DNA of 64,000 bases from Clostridium thermarum (GCF_006351925.1 NZ_CP040924.1:2633501-2697500); one strand, 5' to 3'. Counted from the stretch's first letter, positions 43,867 to 52,732 are shown. Made by a program: numbers and translations. Notes: a model not told the origin generated them from the letters alone.

Positions 43867-46179
43867 ATGAAAAGATTGTTCATTATCGTAAAAGGTATTG
43901 TCCAAGGAGTTGGTTTCAGACCCTTTATCTATAATGCTGCCCTAAAATATAATTTAACGGGCTGGGTTAATAATAATTCCGAGGGTGTTTATATTGACGT
44001 TGAAGGTTGCTCTGATGATATCAGTAGCTTTTTGAACGAGCTAAAGTTTAATGCTCCTCCTCTGTCAAAGATAGATCAAATTATTACCGAAGAGCGGCCT
44101 ATACAAAATTATACTTTCTTTTCTATCGAGGAAAGTGAAAGAAAGGAAAACAGCATCACTCTGATATCTCCGGACATTGCAACCTGTAAAGACTGTCTGG
44201 AGGATATAGATGATATTGATGGGCGCCGCTACCAATATCCTTTTACCAACTGTACCAACTGTGGCCCTCGTTTTTCTATAATTAAAGCTATACCCTATGA
44301 TAGAGACAAGACTACCATGAAGAAGTTTACTATGTGTAAAGAATGTAATACAGAATACAAGGACCCCAGAGACAGAAGGTTCCATGCTCAGCCCAATGCC
44401 TGTGACAGCTGCGGGCCTCACCTATATATAATAGATAATTTCAATAATATTATTGATATTTCTCATGAGGCTGAAAATAATTCCGAATATGCAAAAATCT
44501 GCTGGACTGCAGATAGGCTAAAAGAAGGTTATATTTGGGCTATAAAAGGTTTAACAGGTTTTCACCTTTGTTGTAATGCTAAAAATGACGAGGCAGTAAA
44601 ATTGCTGCGTCAAAGAAAACAGCGTCCCCACAAGCCCTTTGCCGTAATGATGAGAGACATAGCTACAGTTAAAGAATACTGCCATGTCAGTGCTGAAGAG
44701 GAAACCTTACTTACCGGTATCCGCAAACCAATTGTCCTGTTAAAATTAAAAGAAACTGTAAATGGCGAGAAATCCTTATCCCCATCTCTTGCTCCCGGCC
44801 AGAATACCTTAGGAGTGATGCTGCCCTATACCCCTTTACATCACCTGCTTTTTAAGGCTGGGGTAGAAGTATTGATTATGACCAGTGCTAATATACACGG
44901 CCTGCCTTTGGAATATAAAAACGAAGAGGCTTATAATCATCTTAAGGGTATAGCAGATTACTTTCTTTTTCATGACAGGGATATTCATATTCCGGTGGAC
45001 GATTCCGTTGCAAGGATAGTTAGCGGTAAGGAGCGGCTAATCCGACGTGCCCGGGGCTATGCACCGGAGCCAATGGTATATGAAGAAACTCTGCCTATAT
45101 TGGCCTGTGGTTCAAATATGAAAAATACTTTTTGCATATCCAAGAATAACTTTTTATTCCTGAGCCAGCATAACGGTGACTTAGAAAATCTGGAAACCTA
45201 TAATCATTATGTTAATAATATTGAGCACTTTAAAAATATATTTCTCTTTAAGCCGGAATATATTGCGGCAGATTTGCACCCAGAGTACTATTCTACAAAG
45301 TATGCACAAAGTACCGACCTTAAGATGGTTCAAGTGCAGCATCATCATGCCCATATAGTAAGCTGCTTAGCAGAAAATAAGGTTACCGATACTGTAATCG
45401 GAGTTGCCTTTGACGGAACCGGTTATGGCACTGACGGCAGTATTTGGGGCGGAGAGTTCTTGATATGTGATTTAAAAAGCTTTACCCGGGCTGGGCACCT
45501 AAAGCAAGTTTCGATGCCCGGTGGAGATAAAGCAATATTGGAACCTTGGAGAATGGCTGTGTCCTATCTTTATGAATATAGTGATTTAGCTCCTGATGAA
45601 ATGGCAAATTACTTTGTGCCGGAATCTTGCGAAATCGGCCAAGGAAAAACTTTATTAAAGACCTTGGAGAAAAATATAAATTGTGTCTCGACCTCCAGTA
45701 TGGGAAGGTTCTTTGATGCAGTGTCTGCAATATTAAAGCAGTGTACAAAAATTAGTTATGAAGGACAGGCTTCTATGGAGCTTGAGGCGCTAATCCCGCA
45801 ACACTCTGTTAAGGATTTATACCCATATGATATAGAAGCTTCTGATACAATCATTTTTAATCCTAAAAAGATTATTAATGGAATCTTGTTGGACATAGAA
45901 GACAAAGTGTCCTCGACTATTATATCTGTTAAATTCCATAATTCAATCATTAACGCCACTGTAGAAATTTGTGATAAAATTAGAGATAGGTTTAACATTA
46001 ATACGGTTGCACTAAGTGGTGGAGTATTTCAAAATGCCTATTTACTTGAAAATGTTATACATGGACTTGAAGCTGGAGGCTTTACTGTTTACTCCCACAG
46101 CCTGATCCCCTCCAATGACGGCGGGGTTTCGCTGGGACAACTTATTGCTGCCAATGAATTAATCAAGGGAGGACTTTAA
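43867..46179 (+). CDS. hypF: Carbamoyltransferase HypF
   Basis: The 770-residue protein has all HypF domains. An acylphosphatase domain (GIVQGVGFRPFIYNAAL, residues 10-26) is followed by two zinc-finger pairs (CKDC, CTNCGPRFSI, CKEC, CDSCGP, residues about 108-185), a YrdC-like domain (about 200-385) and a Kae1-like domain with HHHAHIVSCLAE and VAFDGTGYGTDGSIWGGEF. It makes the carbamoyl group that becomes the cyanide ligands of [NiFe]-hydrogenase. No other hyp or hydrogenase gene is in the window. The next gene start overlaps its stop region (ATG at 46180). Confidence 0.95.
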   Translation: MKRLFIIVKGIVQGVGFRPFIYNAALKYNLTGWVNNNSEGVYIDVEGCSDDISSFLNELKFNAPPLSKIDQIITEERPIQNYTFFSIEESERKENSITLISPDIATCKDCLEDIDDIDGRRYQYPFTNCTNCGPRFSIIKAIPYDRDKTTMKKFTMCKECNTEYKDPRDRRFHAQPNACDSCGPHLYIIDNFNNIIDISHEAENNSEYAKICWTADRLKEGYIWAIKGLTGFHLCCNAKNDEAVKLLRQRKQRPHKPFAVMMRDIATVKEYCHVSAEEETLLTGIRKPIVLLKLKETVNGEKSLSPSLAPGQNTLGVMLPYTPLHHLLFKAGVEVLIMTSANIHGLPLEYKNEEAYNHLKGIADYFLFHDRDIHIPVDDSVARIVSGKERLIRRARGYAPEPMVYEETLPILACGSNMKNTFCISKNNFLFLSQHNGDLENLETYNHYVNNIEHFKNIFLFKPEYIAADLHPEYYSTKYAQSTDLKMVQVQHHHAHIVSCLAENKVTDTVIGVAFDGTGYGTDGSIWGGEFLICDLKSFTRAGHLKQVSMPGGDKAILEPWRMAVSYLYEYSDLAPDEMANYFVPESCEIGQGKTLLKTLEKNINCVSTSSMGRFFDAVSAILKQCTKISYEGQASMELEALIPQHSVKDLYPYDIEASDTIIFNPKKIINGILLDIEDKVSSTIISVKFHNSIINATVEICDKIRDRFNINTVALSGGVFQNAYLLENVIHGLEAGGFTVYSHSLIPSNDGGVSLGQLIAANELIKGGL

Positions 46180-46242
46180 ATGAAAAAGCCAGTATTATTA
46201 ATTTTGTTTATTCTATAGAAAAGTTTATGAATGTAGGTTCCA

Positions 46243-46276
46243 CGGCGGCTCTATTAAATAAGTAGCCGCCTTTTAA
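46243..46276 (+). terminator. Terminator after hypF and the ligase start
   Basis: GGCGGCT (46244-46250) and AGCCGCC (46264-46270) followed by TTTTAAT. Confidence 0.75.
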
Positions 46277-46606
46277 TATGAATACTACATATACCTACTA
46301 AAATTACTGCAGCAACAAAAAATGATGCTCCTATTCCAATAAAAGTATTCCTTTGGTATAGCGCTCTGCATTATTGTGTTTGAATAAATACCTTGGATAT
46401 TTTGTACCAATCCTAGAATTACTAAGATGATGAATGTTATTATAAAGCTTCGAGAATAACCAAAGAATTAATATTGTTTTTACATTAGAATATTTTGAAA
46501 GGACTTTATAACCTTGTAGGCCACTTTTCATAAGGCCAATTCTGGTTTTAACGTTCGCCGGTTTATTATAGCCATACTTTATGAATCCAAAACTGATACC
46601 CGCTAC
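46277..46606 (-). pseudogene. Decayed membrane protein fragment, perhaps MFS
   Basis: On the minus strand, segments with hydrophobic coding character occur in different frames: SFIITFIILVILGLVQNIQG then IYSNTIMQSAIPKEY, and a second stretch FIGIGASFFVAAVILVGICS. These resemble the second half of an MFS efflux protein. No intact frame exists. It fills the left half of the insertion inside the ligase gene. Confidence 0.4.
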
Positions 46607-46995
46607 TAAAAAAAGTGGCTTTCGCCACGCCCCCTTTGGGGAATAATTTATATAAAACGTTTCCACTTTAGGGGCATATGCGTCAGCATACTCCTAAAAC
46701 TTTTTTTAAAACTCGTAAGTTATCCCGTGTACACCCTCGTATTTTGCGGGTCTCATTATTCCTCCGCAAGGCTCACAGCTAAATGTTGGTGGCTCATTAA
46801 TATCTCCATCATCAACTATATCAAAATATTGTACAATATTTTCAGGAATAAGTTCCTCAGTTCCACAGTTTGTACATATATACAAGATTCCATCGTTAAC
46901 TTTATTTTGCTTTTTCTCTTTTCGCTTTGCTGCTTTTAACTTGGCCCTTTGTTTATCTTTAACCGTTTTTTCTTTGCCATTGTACTTCCTCCCTT
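46607..46995. repeat. 390-bp duplicated segment, copy 2 (broken zinc-ribbon gene)
   Basis: Same orientation and extent as 30791-31180. Differences seen by eye include GGGG for GGAG in the hairpin, G for A in two or three places, and one T missing from the run near 46971. Confidence 0.9.
46706..46980 (-). pseudogene. Frameshifted copy of the small zinc-ribbon gene
   Basis: The ATG at 46980 and its GGGAGG are kept, but a one-base loss in the Lys-codon A run changes the frame after MAKKK and gives a 14-residue product ending at a TAA. The remaining sequence is nearly identical to the intact gene at 30890-31165 in the original frame, with a Ser to Pro change between the second pair of Cys. The short divergence suggests recent inactivation. 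Confidence 0.85.
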
Positions 46996-47486
46996 ATTGG
47001 TTTTGGCTTTCATTTTTAACTCATCTAATAAAAGTTTTTGCCATCTTTTTCTTAGAGATTCATATATGATAATGAAGTTATAATTGAGAAATATATAGAA
47101 GGTACGGAAATAACCTGCAGCATGCTGGATGATAAACTGCTGCCTGTACTTGTTATAAAGCCTAAGGATGAATTTTTCAATTACAGTTCCAAGTATGACA
47201 ATGGCGGCGCAGAGGAAGTTGTCATAGAGTTGCCTAAGCATCTATATGAACAAGTTTCAAAAGCCGCAGAAATATGCTGGAAGGTTTTTAAGTTGAAGAC
47301 TTATGCCAGAATTGATATGATAATTAGAAAGGATGAAATATATCTTCTCGAAATAAATACACTGCCGGGAATGACTGCAAACAGCTTGCTTCCAAAGAGT
47401 GCTGCAGCTTACGGCTTAAGTTTTCCTGAGCTATTGGATAAGATAATTGAGCTTTCTGTAAGCAAATAATATAACTGAGGTGCCGC

Positions 47487-48932
47487 ATGTTCTTAAATAT
47501 TGATCCCAAGAGTCATGAACCAATATATATGCAGATATATCTGCGCATTAAAGAAATGATAAATCAGGGTATGCTTCCCCATAACACAAAGCTGCCTTCC
47601 ACAAGAGAATTGGCGGAGCTTATTAAGGTAAGCAGAAGCTCTGTTATATCTGCCTACGAGCTTTTAGAGACTAGGGGTTTTATATTCACAGTTAAGAGTA
47701 AGGGTACCTTTGTCAGTTATAAGGAAATAAACCACGCCGGTTACTGTAATATTCAATGGAGAAATAACATCAACAGGTATGCTATGACTGCAGAAGAACT
47801 TGATATTATGAAACAGCAGCAGATTTACAGAAAAGGCATGATATCCTTTAAGTCTATTGCCCCCGATGAGACTCTTTTTGATATAGATGAACTCAAAAGA
47901 TCCTTCTTGAATCTTGTGTCCCTTGAAGAGGGAAAAATCTTTAATTATGGTTACGCAAGAGGTTATAAGCCGCTAATTGAACAGCTTATGGAATACATGA
48001 CCACTAAAGGAGTTGACACTGAGGGAAAGTCTATTTTAATCACCAACGGATTTACAGAGGCCTTTGACATAATCCTCTCTTCCATAATGGAAAAAGGTGA
48101 TACAATTTTGTGTGAAAATCCAACCCACAACACTGCTATAAAGCAGATGAAGCTTCATGGCCTCAATATTCTTGGTGTTAAGGTAAATAAAAATGGCATT
48201 GATATGGATTCACTCCGGGAAGCCATGATGGATAAGACAATAAAGGCTGCCTATCTTGTGCCTTCCTATCATAATCCCACAGGCATAGTAATGCCTTATG
48301 AAAAGAGAAAGGCTATTTATGAAGCATTGACAAAAGAGGGGATACCAATAATAGAAGACGGTTTTACTGAAGAACTTCAGCACCTGGGAGGTCATATGGC
48401 TCCTATAGCCGCCATCAGCGGTAAAGGGAATTCCGTGGTTTATATCGGCAGCTTTTCAAAAGTACTTTCACCTGGAATGCGGATCGGTTGGATCTTTGCT
48501 GATACTGCCCTCATCGAAGTGCTTGAAAGCGTAAAGCGCAGCAGAAATATTCATACTTCATTTTTAGACCAAGGTATACTATATCACTACATGAAGGGTC
48601 CCGGCTTTGAAAAATACATTAAACGTGTCCGTAATATTTATAGGGAAAGATATGAAAGGGCTAGAGAATATTCTGAGAAGTATATACCAAACCAATTTGT
48701 AACCGGAGACGGTGGCTTGTACCTTTTTGTTAAGCTGAAAGGCATAAACTCCAGACACCTACTCGATCACTGCAGCAAACGTGGAGTTATCTTTACCCCC
48801 GGGGACATTTTCCACACCGACGGCTCCGGAGAGGACACCTTGAGAATCGGTTTTTCCAGAACCTCCTTAGAGGATATAGAAAAGGGAATCAGAATTATTG
48901 GTGAAGAAGCAGATAGGTTGTTAAATAAATAA
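47487..48932 (+). CDS. MocR/PdxR-type GntR regulator with aminotransferase-like domain
   Basis: The 481-residue protein has an N-terminal winged helix of the GntR family (KLPSTRELAELIKVSRSSVI, residues 33-52) and a fold-type I PLP domain. The PLP part has YGYARGYKPLIEQLMEY, VPSYHNPTGIVMPYEKR, IEDGFTEEL and the Schiff-base Lys in GSFSKVLSPGMRIGW. Such regulators sense PLP or an amino compound. The gene follows the wrecked ligase gene closely. Targets are unknown; it may regulate PLP synthesis (PdxR) or an amino acid pathway. Confidence 0.9.
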   Translation: MFLNIDPKSHEPIYMQIYLRIKEMINQGMLPHNTKLPSTRELAELIKVSRSSVISAYELLETRGFIFTVKSKGTFVSYKEINHAGYCNIQWRNNINRYAMTAEELDIMKQQQIYRKGMISFKSIAPDETLFDIDELKRSFLNLVSLEEGKIFNYGYARGYKPLIEQLMEYMTTKGVDTEGKSILITNGFTEAFDIILSSIMEKGDTILCENPTHNTAIKQMKLHGLNILGVKVNKNGIDMDSLREAMMDKTIKAAYLVPSYHNPTGIVMPYEKRKAIYEALTKEGIPIIEDGFTEELQHLGGHMAPIAAISGKGNSVVYIGSFSKVLSPGMRIGWIFADTALIEVLESVKRSRNIHTSFLDQGILYHYMKGPGFEKYIKRVRNIYRERYERAREYSEKYIPNQFVTGDGGLYLFVKLKGINSRHLLDHCSKRGVIFTPGDIFHTDGSGEDTLRIGFSRTSLEDIEKGIRIIGEEADRLLNK

Positions 48933-48950
48933 AATTCGCCACCAAAAATT

Positions 48951-49034
48951 AAACACGGAATCCACAGAGAACAATAAGGACACAGAAGGATTTCCCTTCA
49001 GTGTTCTCTGTGTCCTCTGTTTTTTTCCGTGTTT
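48951..49034. repeat. Imperfect inverted-repeat element with ACACGGAA ends (copy 2)
   Basis: AAACACGGAA (48951-48960) pairs with TTCCGTGTTT (49025-49034). Inside, CACAGAGAACA and GGACACAGA face TGTTCTCTGTG and TCTGTGTCC, so several alternative pairings exist. It shares its ends and CTCTG-rich arm with the element at 17482-17561. The surrounding 48933-49120 holds no gene. Confidence 0.65.
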
Positions 49035-49120
49035 AAATATTATAGGAAGTATCCTCAGCGTAATTCCGCGTATTCATTGTCTTCCGTGATTAATATTCTG
49101 TTCTGATATCTTGCTATTGA

Positions 49121-49471
49121 CTAAAACAATCCCCCGTTCCAGCCCCAGTTTCCATCGGATACTTCCTGGAAGATGACATAGGTACTGTCACCGGGTATAG
49201 AAAGTTCTTCTGATAAAAGTTCACATATCTTTGCAGTAAATCTATCCTTATATTTGCTGTGCTGAACACCAAAGAGCTTTACCTCTATAATGGCTCCCTT
49301 ATCCATTTCCAGACCTCTAAAGTACAGGGTTTGATCATCGTTAAAGCCTACATACAGCCATTCTTCTGTTTTCCCGGGAAATATTTCGATAAGTTCTCCG
49401 ATTTTTTCTTTCAGTTTTTCTTTTTCATCTCTTGTAAGTCTTTGTGAAGTTACGCAATTAATATAAGGCAC
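49121..49471 (-). CDS. MIF-like tautomerase-superfamily protein
   Basis: The frame opens at a GTG at 49480, but a GTG at 49471 is 8 nt after AAGGAG and starts the protein as M-P-Y-I-N. Pro then becomes the N-terminal residue after Met removal, as the tautomerase superfamily requires. The 116 residues match the macrophage migration inhibitory factor layout: VEVKLFGVQHSKYKDRF-like strand and helix, LLSEELSIPGDSTYVIFQEV and the C-terminal NWGWNGGLF. Phenylpyruvate or a similar enol-keto tautomerase activity is likely. It follows the HAD phosphatase by 12 bp. Confidence 0.8.
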   Translation of the reverse strand: MPYINCVTSQRLTRDEKEKLKEKIGELIEIFPGKTEEWLYVGFNDDQTLYFRGLEMDKGAIIEVKLFGVQHSKYKDRFTAKICELLSEELSIPGDSTYVIFQEVSDGNWGWNGGLF

Positions 49472-49483
49472 ATAAACCACTCC

Positions 49484-50140
49484 TTAAACTACTTTTTCTA
49501 TGTTTTCACTTTCTATTATATTCACCAGTTCCATTAGTTTATCAATGACATAATCCGGTTTATAGCTCATCAATTCCTCCATAGAGAAGGATGAGTAAGT
49601 TACAATACAGGTGCTGGTGCCAGCATTCTTTCCACATTGAACATCATAAATGCTGTCACCTACCATTAGTGCTTCCTTTGGTGCTACCCCCAGCCTTTCA
49701 CAGGCTAACAGTGCCGGTGTACCATCTGGTTTGTGCTTATCAGTGTCCTCAGGAGTGATAATCACATCCATTTCATCATAAATCTTGATGAGCTTTAAAC
49801 TTCTCTCTGTCATCGGCTTTCTTTTAGAAGTTACTATTCCAAGTTTTATGCCTCTTTCCTTTAGAGCTTTTACAGCCTCCACAGTGCCTTCATAGTGCTC
49901 GGCCAATATGTCATGTTGGCTTTCATTGAAGCTTCTAAAAGCATCCATAAGTTTCTCAGCATTTTCAGGGTCTACGCTGTTCATGCTCTTTACCAGAGGT
50001 TCTCCAAAGAATCTTACGATTTTCTCCTCCTCCATTTCCATATTTAAGGCTGTCTTAAAGGCATATTTAAAAGATTCTAATATTAACCTATTTGTATTTA
50101 TAAGTGTTCCGTCCAAATCAAATAAAACTGCTTTTATCAA
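49484..50140 (-). CDS. HAD-superfamily phosphatase, PpaX/Gph type
   Basis: The 218-residue protein has HAD motif I DLDGTLINTN (residues 7-16), motif II VTSKRKPMTERS (about 103) and motif IV VGDSIYDVQCGKNAG (about 160). A helical cap lies between motifs I and II, so it belongs to subclass I with pyrophosphatase PpaX and phosphoglycolate phosphatase. The precise substrate is undetermined. It is co-transcribed with the HEAT-UvrD helicase (13 bp upstream) and the MIF-like gene. Confidence 0.88.
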   Translation of the reverse strand: MIKAVLFDLDGTLINTNRLILESFKYAFKTALNMEMEEEKIVRFFGEPLVKSMNSVDPENAEKLMDAFRSFNESQHDILAEHYEGTVEAVKALKERGIKLGIVTSKRKPMTERSLKLIKIYDEMDVIITPEDTDKHKPDGTPALLACERLGVAPKEALMVGDSIYDVQCGKNAGTSTCIVTYSSFSMEELMSYKPDYVIDKLMELVNIIESENIEKVV

Positions 50141-50153
50141 ATAATCCCATCCT

Positions 50154-52526
50154 TTACATTGAATTTAAAATCTCTCCAATAAATCTTGAAGGTTTAACCA
50201 CTTCCTCGTTTTTACTCTCAAGAGTTATTATATGAAGATTTCTCTTAGCTCTGGTTAGAGCCACATACATCAGCCTTCTCTCCTCCTCCAGTTCTCCGAA
50301 GCTGCCCATTTCATAGCGTTCTATGCTAGACCGGGTAGGCATGATGTTATCTATTAAGTCTATCAAAAAAACATTATAAAATTCAAGTCCTTTTGATGAG
50401 TGAATAGTAGAAAGAGTAATATCACTCTTTCCTTTCTTATACTTTGCTTCCTCCATTACCTTCTCCAGTTTTTCCAGTCTTACCATAAAAGCTGCTAAGC
50501 TGTTACACCGTGCTGCTAAAGCTTTTAGGTTTGACAGTATCACTCTCAAACTATCATAGCTGTAGCCCATATTTACACAGTTTTCCTTAAGATATCTGCA
50601 ATAGGCTAAATCCTTCTCCAAATAATCTATGAAGTCAACTGGTGACTTTAGCTTAAGAAAATCAAAAATTTTCTTAAGTCTTCCCAGGGCACCCTTTTGA
50701 TGGCTGGAGATTTCTTTTAAAGTTTCTGCTGCAGTAAAAATATCCATGACTGAACTAGAATTGGTAAGAATATAATTAATAGTATCCTTGGATACATAGC
50801 TGTTAATCCTATAATAAATTCTACTAAAGACCTCCCTGTCACTATAGTCTAAAGTAAACATTATAAAACTGCGGATATCCTGTATGATAAAATGCTTAAA
50901 GAAGAATTTATTATAGTCCCTTATATAGAAGGAAACCCCTCTTCTGCTCAACTCATCTGCCAGCTTTATTGCAGCCATGTTGTTTCTGTAGAGAATTGCA
51001 CTTTCCTTATTTTCTGCTGAAGAAATCTGACTTAAAATATAATCAACTTCTTCAATTTCATCCTTCAGCTTTACTGTTTTTACTCTATCACCGGACCGGT
51101 TTTCGGTATGAAGTTCCTTGTTAAACCTCTCTGTATTACTTTTAATAAATCGGTTAGCCAAGCCTACTATCTGTGGTGTAGACCTGAAGTTTTGCTCAAT
51201 AAAGTATTTTTTTGTGTTCCCATACATTTTGTCAAACTCCAGCAAAAATTTAGGATAGGCTCCCCTAAAACTGTAAATGCTTTGATCGTCATCCGCCACC
51301 ACAAAAACATTATTTTGGGGATTTGCTATAATTTCAATCAGTTTATGCTGAATTTTTGAAGTATCCTGTCCCTCATCAATTTGTATATAATTATACAAAT
51401 TTCTATATCTGCTTAGGAGTTCCTCGTCCTTTTTTAAGATTTCATAGGCCAAGGTAAGCATATCATCATAGTCGATAAAATTATTGCTTCTCTTAATCTT
51501 TTCATAAGCATTAAAGATCTGTACAAAGCATTTTATATCCAGGGTATTGCTGTACTCCACTATTTCATGAGGGTTAAGCATCATGTTTTTAACATAGCCT
51601 ATTGAATTACTTAAATCTTCCAGCGCATCGTCATCCATATTCTCCCCATTATGCTCCTTGAATAAAGTCCTGAGAATTTCCCGTTTTAATCCTTTATTTT
51701 CCCCTTCTTCAATTATCTTATAACTTATATTGTTCATGATGGAATACTTACGTATCAATTCATAACTGAAGGAGTGAATGGTGGAAAAGTTAGCCCCGAT
51801 GGAAGTAATTTCTCTGAAAAAGTTGTAGTACCTGTTCTTCATATCCAAGGCAGAAGCTCTGCTGAAGGTTATAGAGAGAATCGATGCCGGATTGACCCTG
51901 TGATTTATAATCAGATTTGCAGTTCTTGCTAAGAGCACTGTAGTTTTACCTGCACCGGGAACTGCCAGAACCAGCGCCGGTCCATCTTTATGCAGTACTG
52001 CTGCCTTCTGCTTCTCAGTGAGTTTTATTCCACACTGCCTGTTAAGCATTTCTATGAATTTGTTTTCTTTATCCCTAAACTTTGTTTCCGAAAAATTATC
52101 CTTGAAAGTTTCAAAGCTAGACTGAGTAACTGCTTTTACAGATGTCAGCACTGCCTCACTTTTAATCATATGCTGCTTCATTTTTTCCAGCAGCTCTGCT
52201 GCTGCTCTGCGGCAGTACTCTGCTTTATCAGTTTCTGAAAGGTTCTTTATTAATGAATAGTACCGCTGTGGTACTGTAAGCTTACACAGTGCCTTTATGG
52301 TGTATTGTCTAACCTGTCCATGACTGTCACTTAAGTTCTCAATTAAAAAAGGTACAGCTCTGTTACAGCTTTCCTTATGCCTTTCTGCTAGCTTACCAAT
52401 GGCTGAAGCTGCAAGTCTTTTGTCATTGGCCCTTCCCTTAGAAAGGTACATTATCAAATATTCAATTGCTTCTTTCCTACCGCTCTCCCCTAATTCATAG
52501 GGGGTCATTTTCATAAGTTTCTTCAT
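50154..52526 (-). CDS. UvrD-like helicase fused to N-terminal HEAT-like repeats
   Basis: The 790-residue protein begins with about 120 residues of HEAT-like helical repeats (DKRLAASAIGKLAERHKESC, AVPFLIENLSDSHGQVRQYT, IKALCKLTVP). The SF1A motor starts near residue 165: Walker A LAVPGAGKTTVLLART, Ia SITFSRASALDMKNRYY, II YIQIDEGQDTSKIQ, III VADDDQSIYSFRGAYP, V LSTIHSSKGLEFYNVF and VI MYVALTRAKRNL. Motif II reads DEGQD where DEAQD or DEFQD is usual. The repeat domain would give protein contacts that a plain PcrA lacks. It heads an operon with a HAD phosphatase and the MIF-like gene. Confidence 0.9.
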   Translation of the reverse strand: MKKLMKMTPYELGESGRKEAIEYLIMYLSKGRANDKRLAASAIGKLAERHKESCNRAVPFLIENLSDSHGQVRQYTIKALCKLTVPQRYYSLIKNLSETDKAEYCRRAAAELLEKMKQHMIKSEAVLTSVKAVTQSSFETFKDNFSETKFRDKENKFIEMLNRQCGIKLTEKQKAAVLHKDGPALVLAVPGAGKTTVLLARTANLIINHRVNPASILSITFSRASALDMKNRYYNFFREITSIGANFSTIHSFSYELIRKYSIMNNISYKIIEEGENKGLKREILRTLFKEHNGENMDDDALEDLSNSIGYVKNMMLNPHEIVEYSNTLDIKCFVQIFNAYEKIKRSNNFIDYDDMLTLAYEILKKDEELLSRYRNLYNYIQIDEGQDTSKIQHKLIEIIANPQNNVFVVADDDQSIYSFRGAYPKFLLEFDKMYGNTKKYFIEQNFRSTPQIVGLANRFIKSNTERFNKELHTENRSGDRVKTVKLKDEIEEVDYILSQISSAENKESAILYRNNMAAIKLADELSRRGVSFYIRDYNKFFFKHFIIQDIRSFIMFTLDYSDREVFSRIYYRINSYVSKDTINYILTNSSSVMDIFTAAETLKEISSHQKGALGRLKKIFDFLKLKSPVDFIDYLEKDLAYCRYLKENCVNMGYSYDSLRVILSNLKALAARCNSLAAFMVRLEKLEKVMEEAKYKKGKSDITLSTIHSSKGLEFYNVFLIDLIDNIMPTRSSIERYEMGSFGELEEERRLMYVALTRAKRNLHIITLESKNEEVVKPSRFIGEILNSM

Positions 52527-52661
52527 GCTAACTCCTCAATTCTAGGTTACTCTATCTTACATTATAAAATTTACTCATTTCTCAGTCAAATCCACATATT
52601 AACTCTATAGATATTAATGATAACAGAATGAGAAGGTTTAAACATATTTTATTCAGAACTA

Positions 52662-52690
52662 TTGCCAACTTCTTCATTGGGGTATATAAT
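52662..52690 (+). promoter_or_regulatory. Promoter of the YitT-family gene
   Basis: TTGCCA (52662-52667) and TATAAT (52685-52690) are 17 bp apart, with transcription expected near 52697. Confidence 0.75.
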
Positions 52691-52693
52691 ATT

Positions 52694-52732
52694 ATTGTAA
52701 AACAAAATTGTACTACAATTTTGTTTTACAAT
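52694..52732. promoter_or_regulatory. 39-bp perfect palindrome with three TTGT-N3-ACAA boxes
   Basis: ATTGTAAAACAAAATTGTA and its exact inverted copy flank a single central C at 52713. Inside are TTGTAAAACAA (52695-52705), TTGTACTACAA (52708-52718) and TTGTTTTACAA (52721-52731), spaced 13 bp centre to centre. It starts at the predicted +1, so it looks like an operator array, although it could also fold in RNA. Confidence 0.75.

Larger units (their letters stand above)
46180..47469 (+). pseudogene. D-alanine--D-alanine ligase-like gene, interrupted
   Basis: Immediately after hypF, with GGAGG upstream, an ATG opens MKKPVLLILF and then stops at 46216. At about 47056 the frame resumes as [20 protein letters not shown] and continues through [32 protein letters not shown] and [20 protein letters not shown] to 47469. 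That is the C-terminal third of an ATP-grasp D-Ala-D-Ala ligase. About 180 codons of the middle are missing and about 840 bp of unrelated DNA, including duplicated segment copy 2, fill the gap. A working ligase must be encoded elsewhere. Confidence 0.7.

Noticed and set aside
46936..47241. Minus-strand 101-codon frame ending in MAKKKRLKINKGPS
   Set aside because: It is the frameshifted start of the zinc-ribbon copy joined to the complement of the ligase remnant.
52695..52731. The evenly spaced TTGT-N3-ACAA boxes as a CRISPR-like array
   Set aside because: The units are 11 bp with 2-bp gaps and form a palindrome at a promoter; no spacers or cas genes are present. No CRISPR array was seen anywhere in the window.
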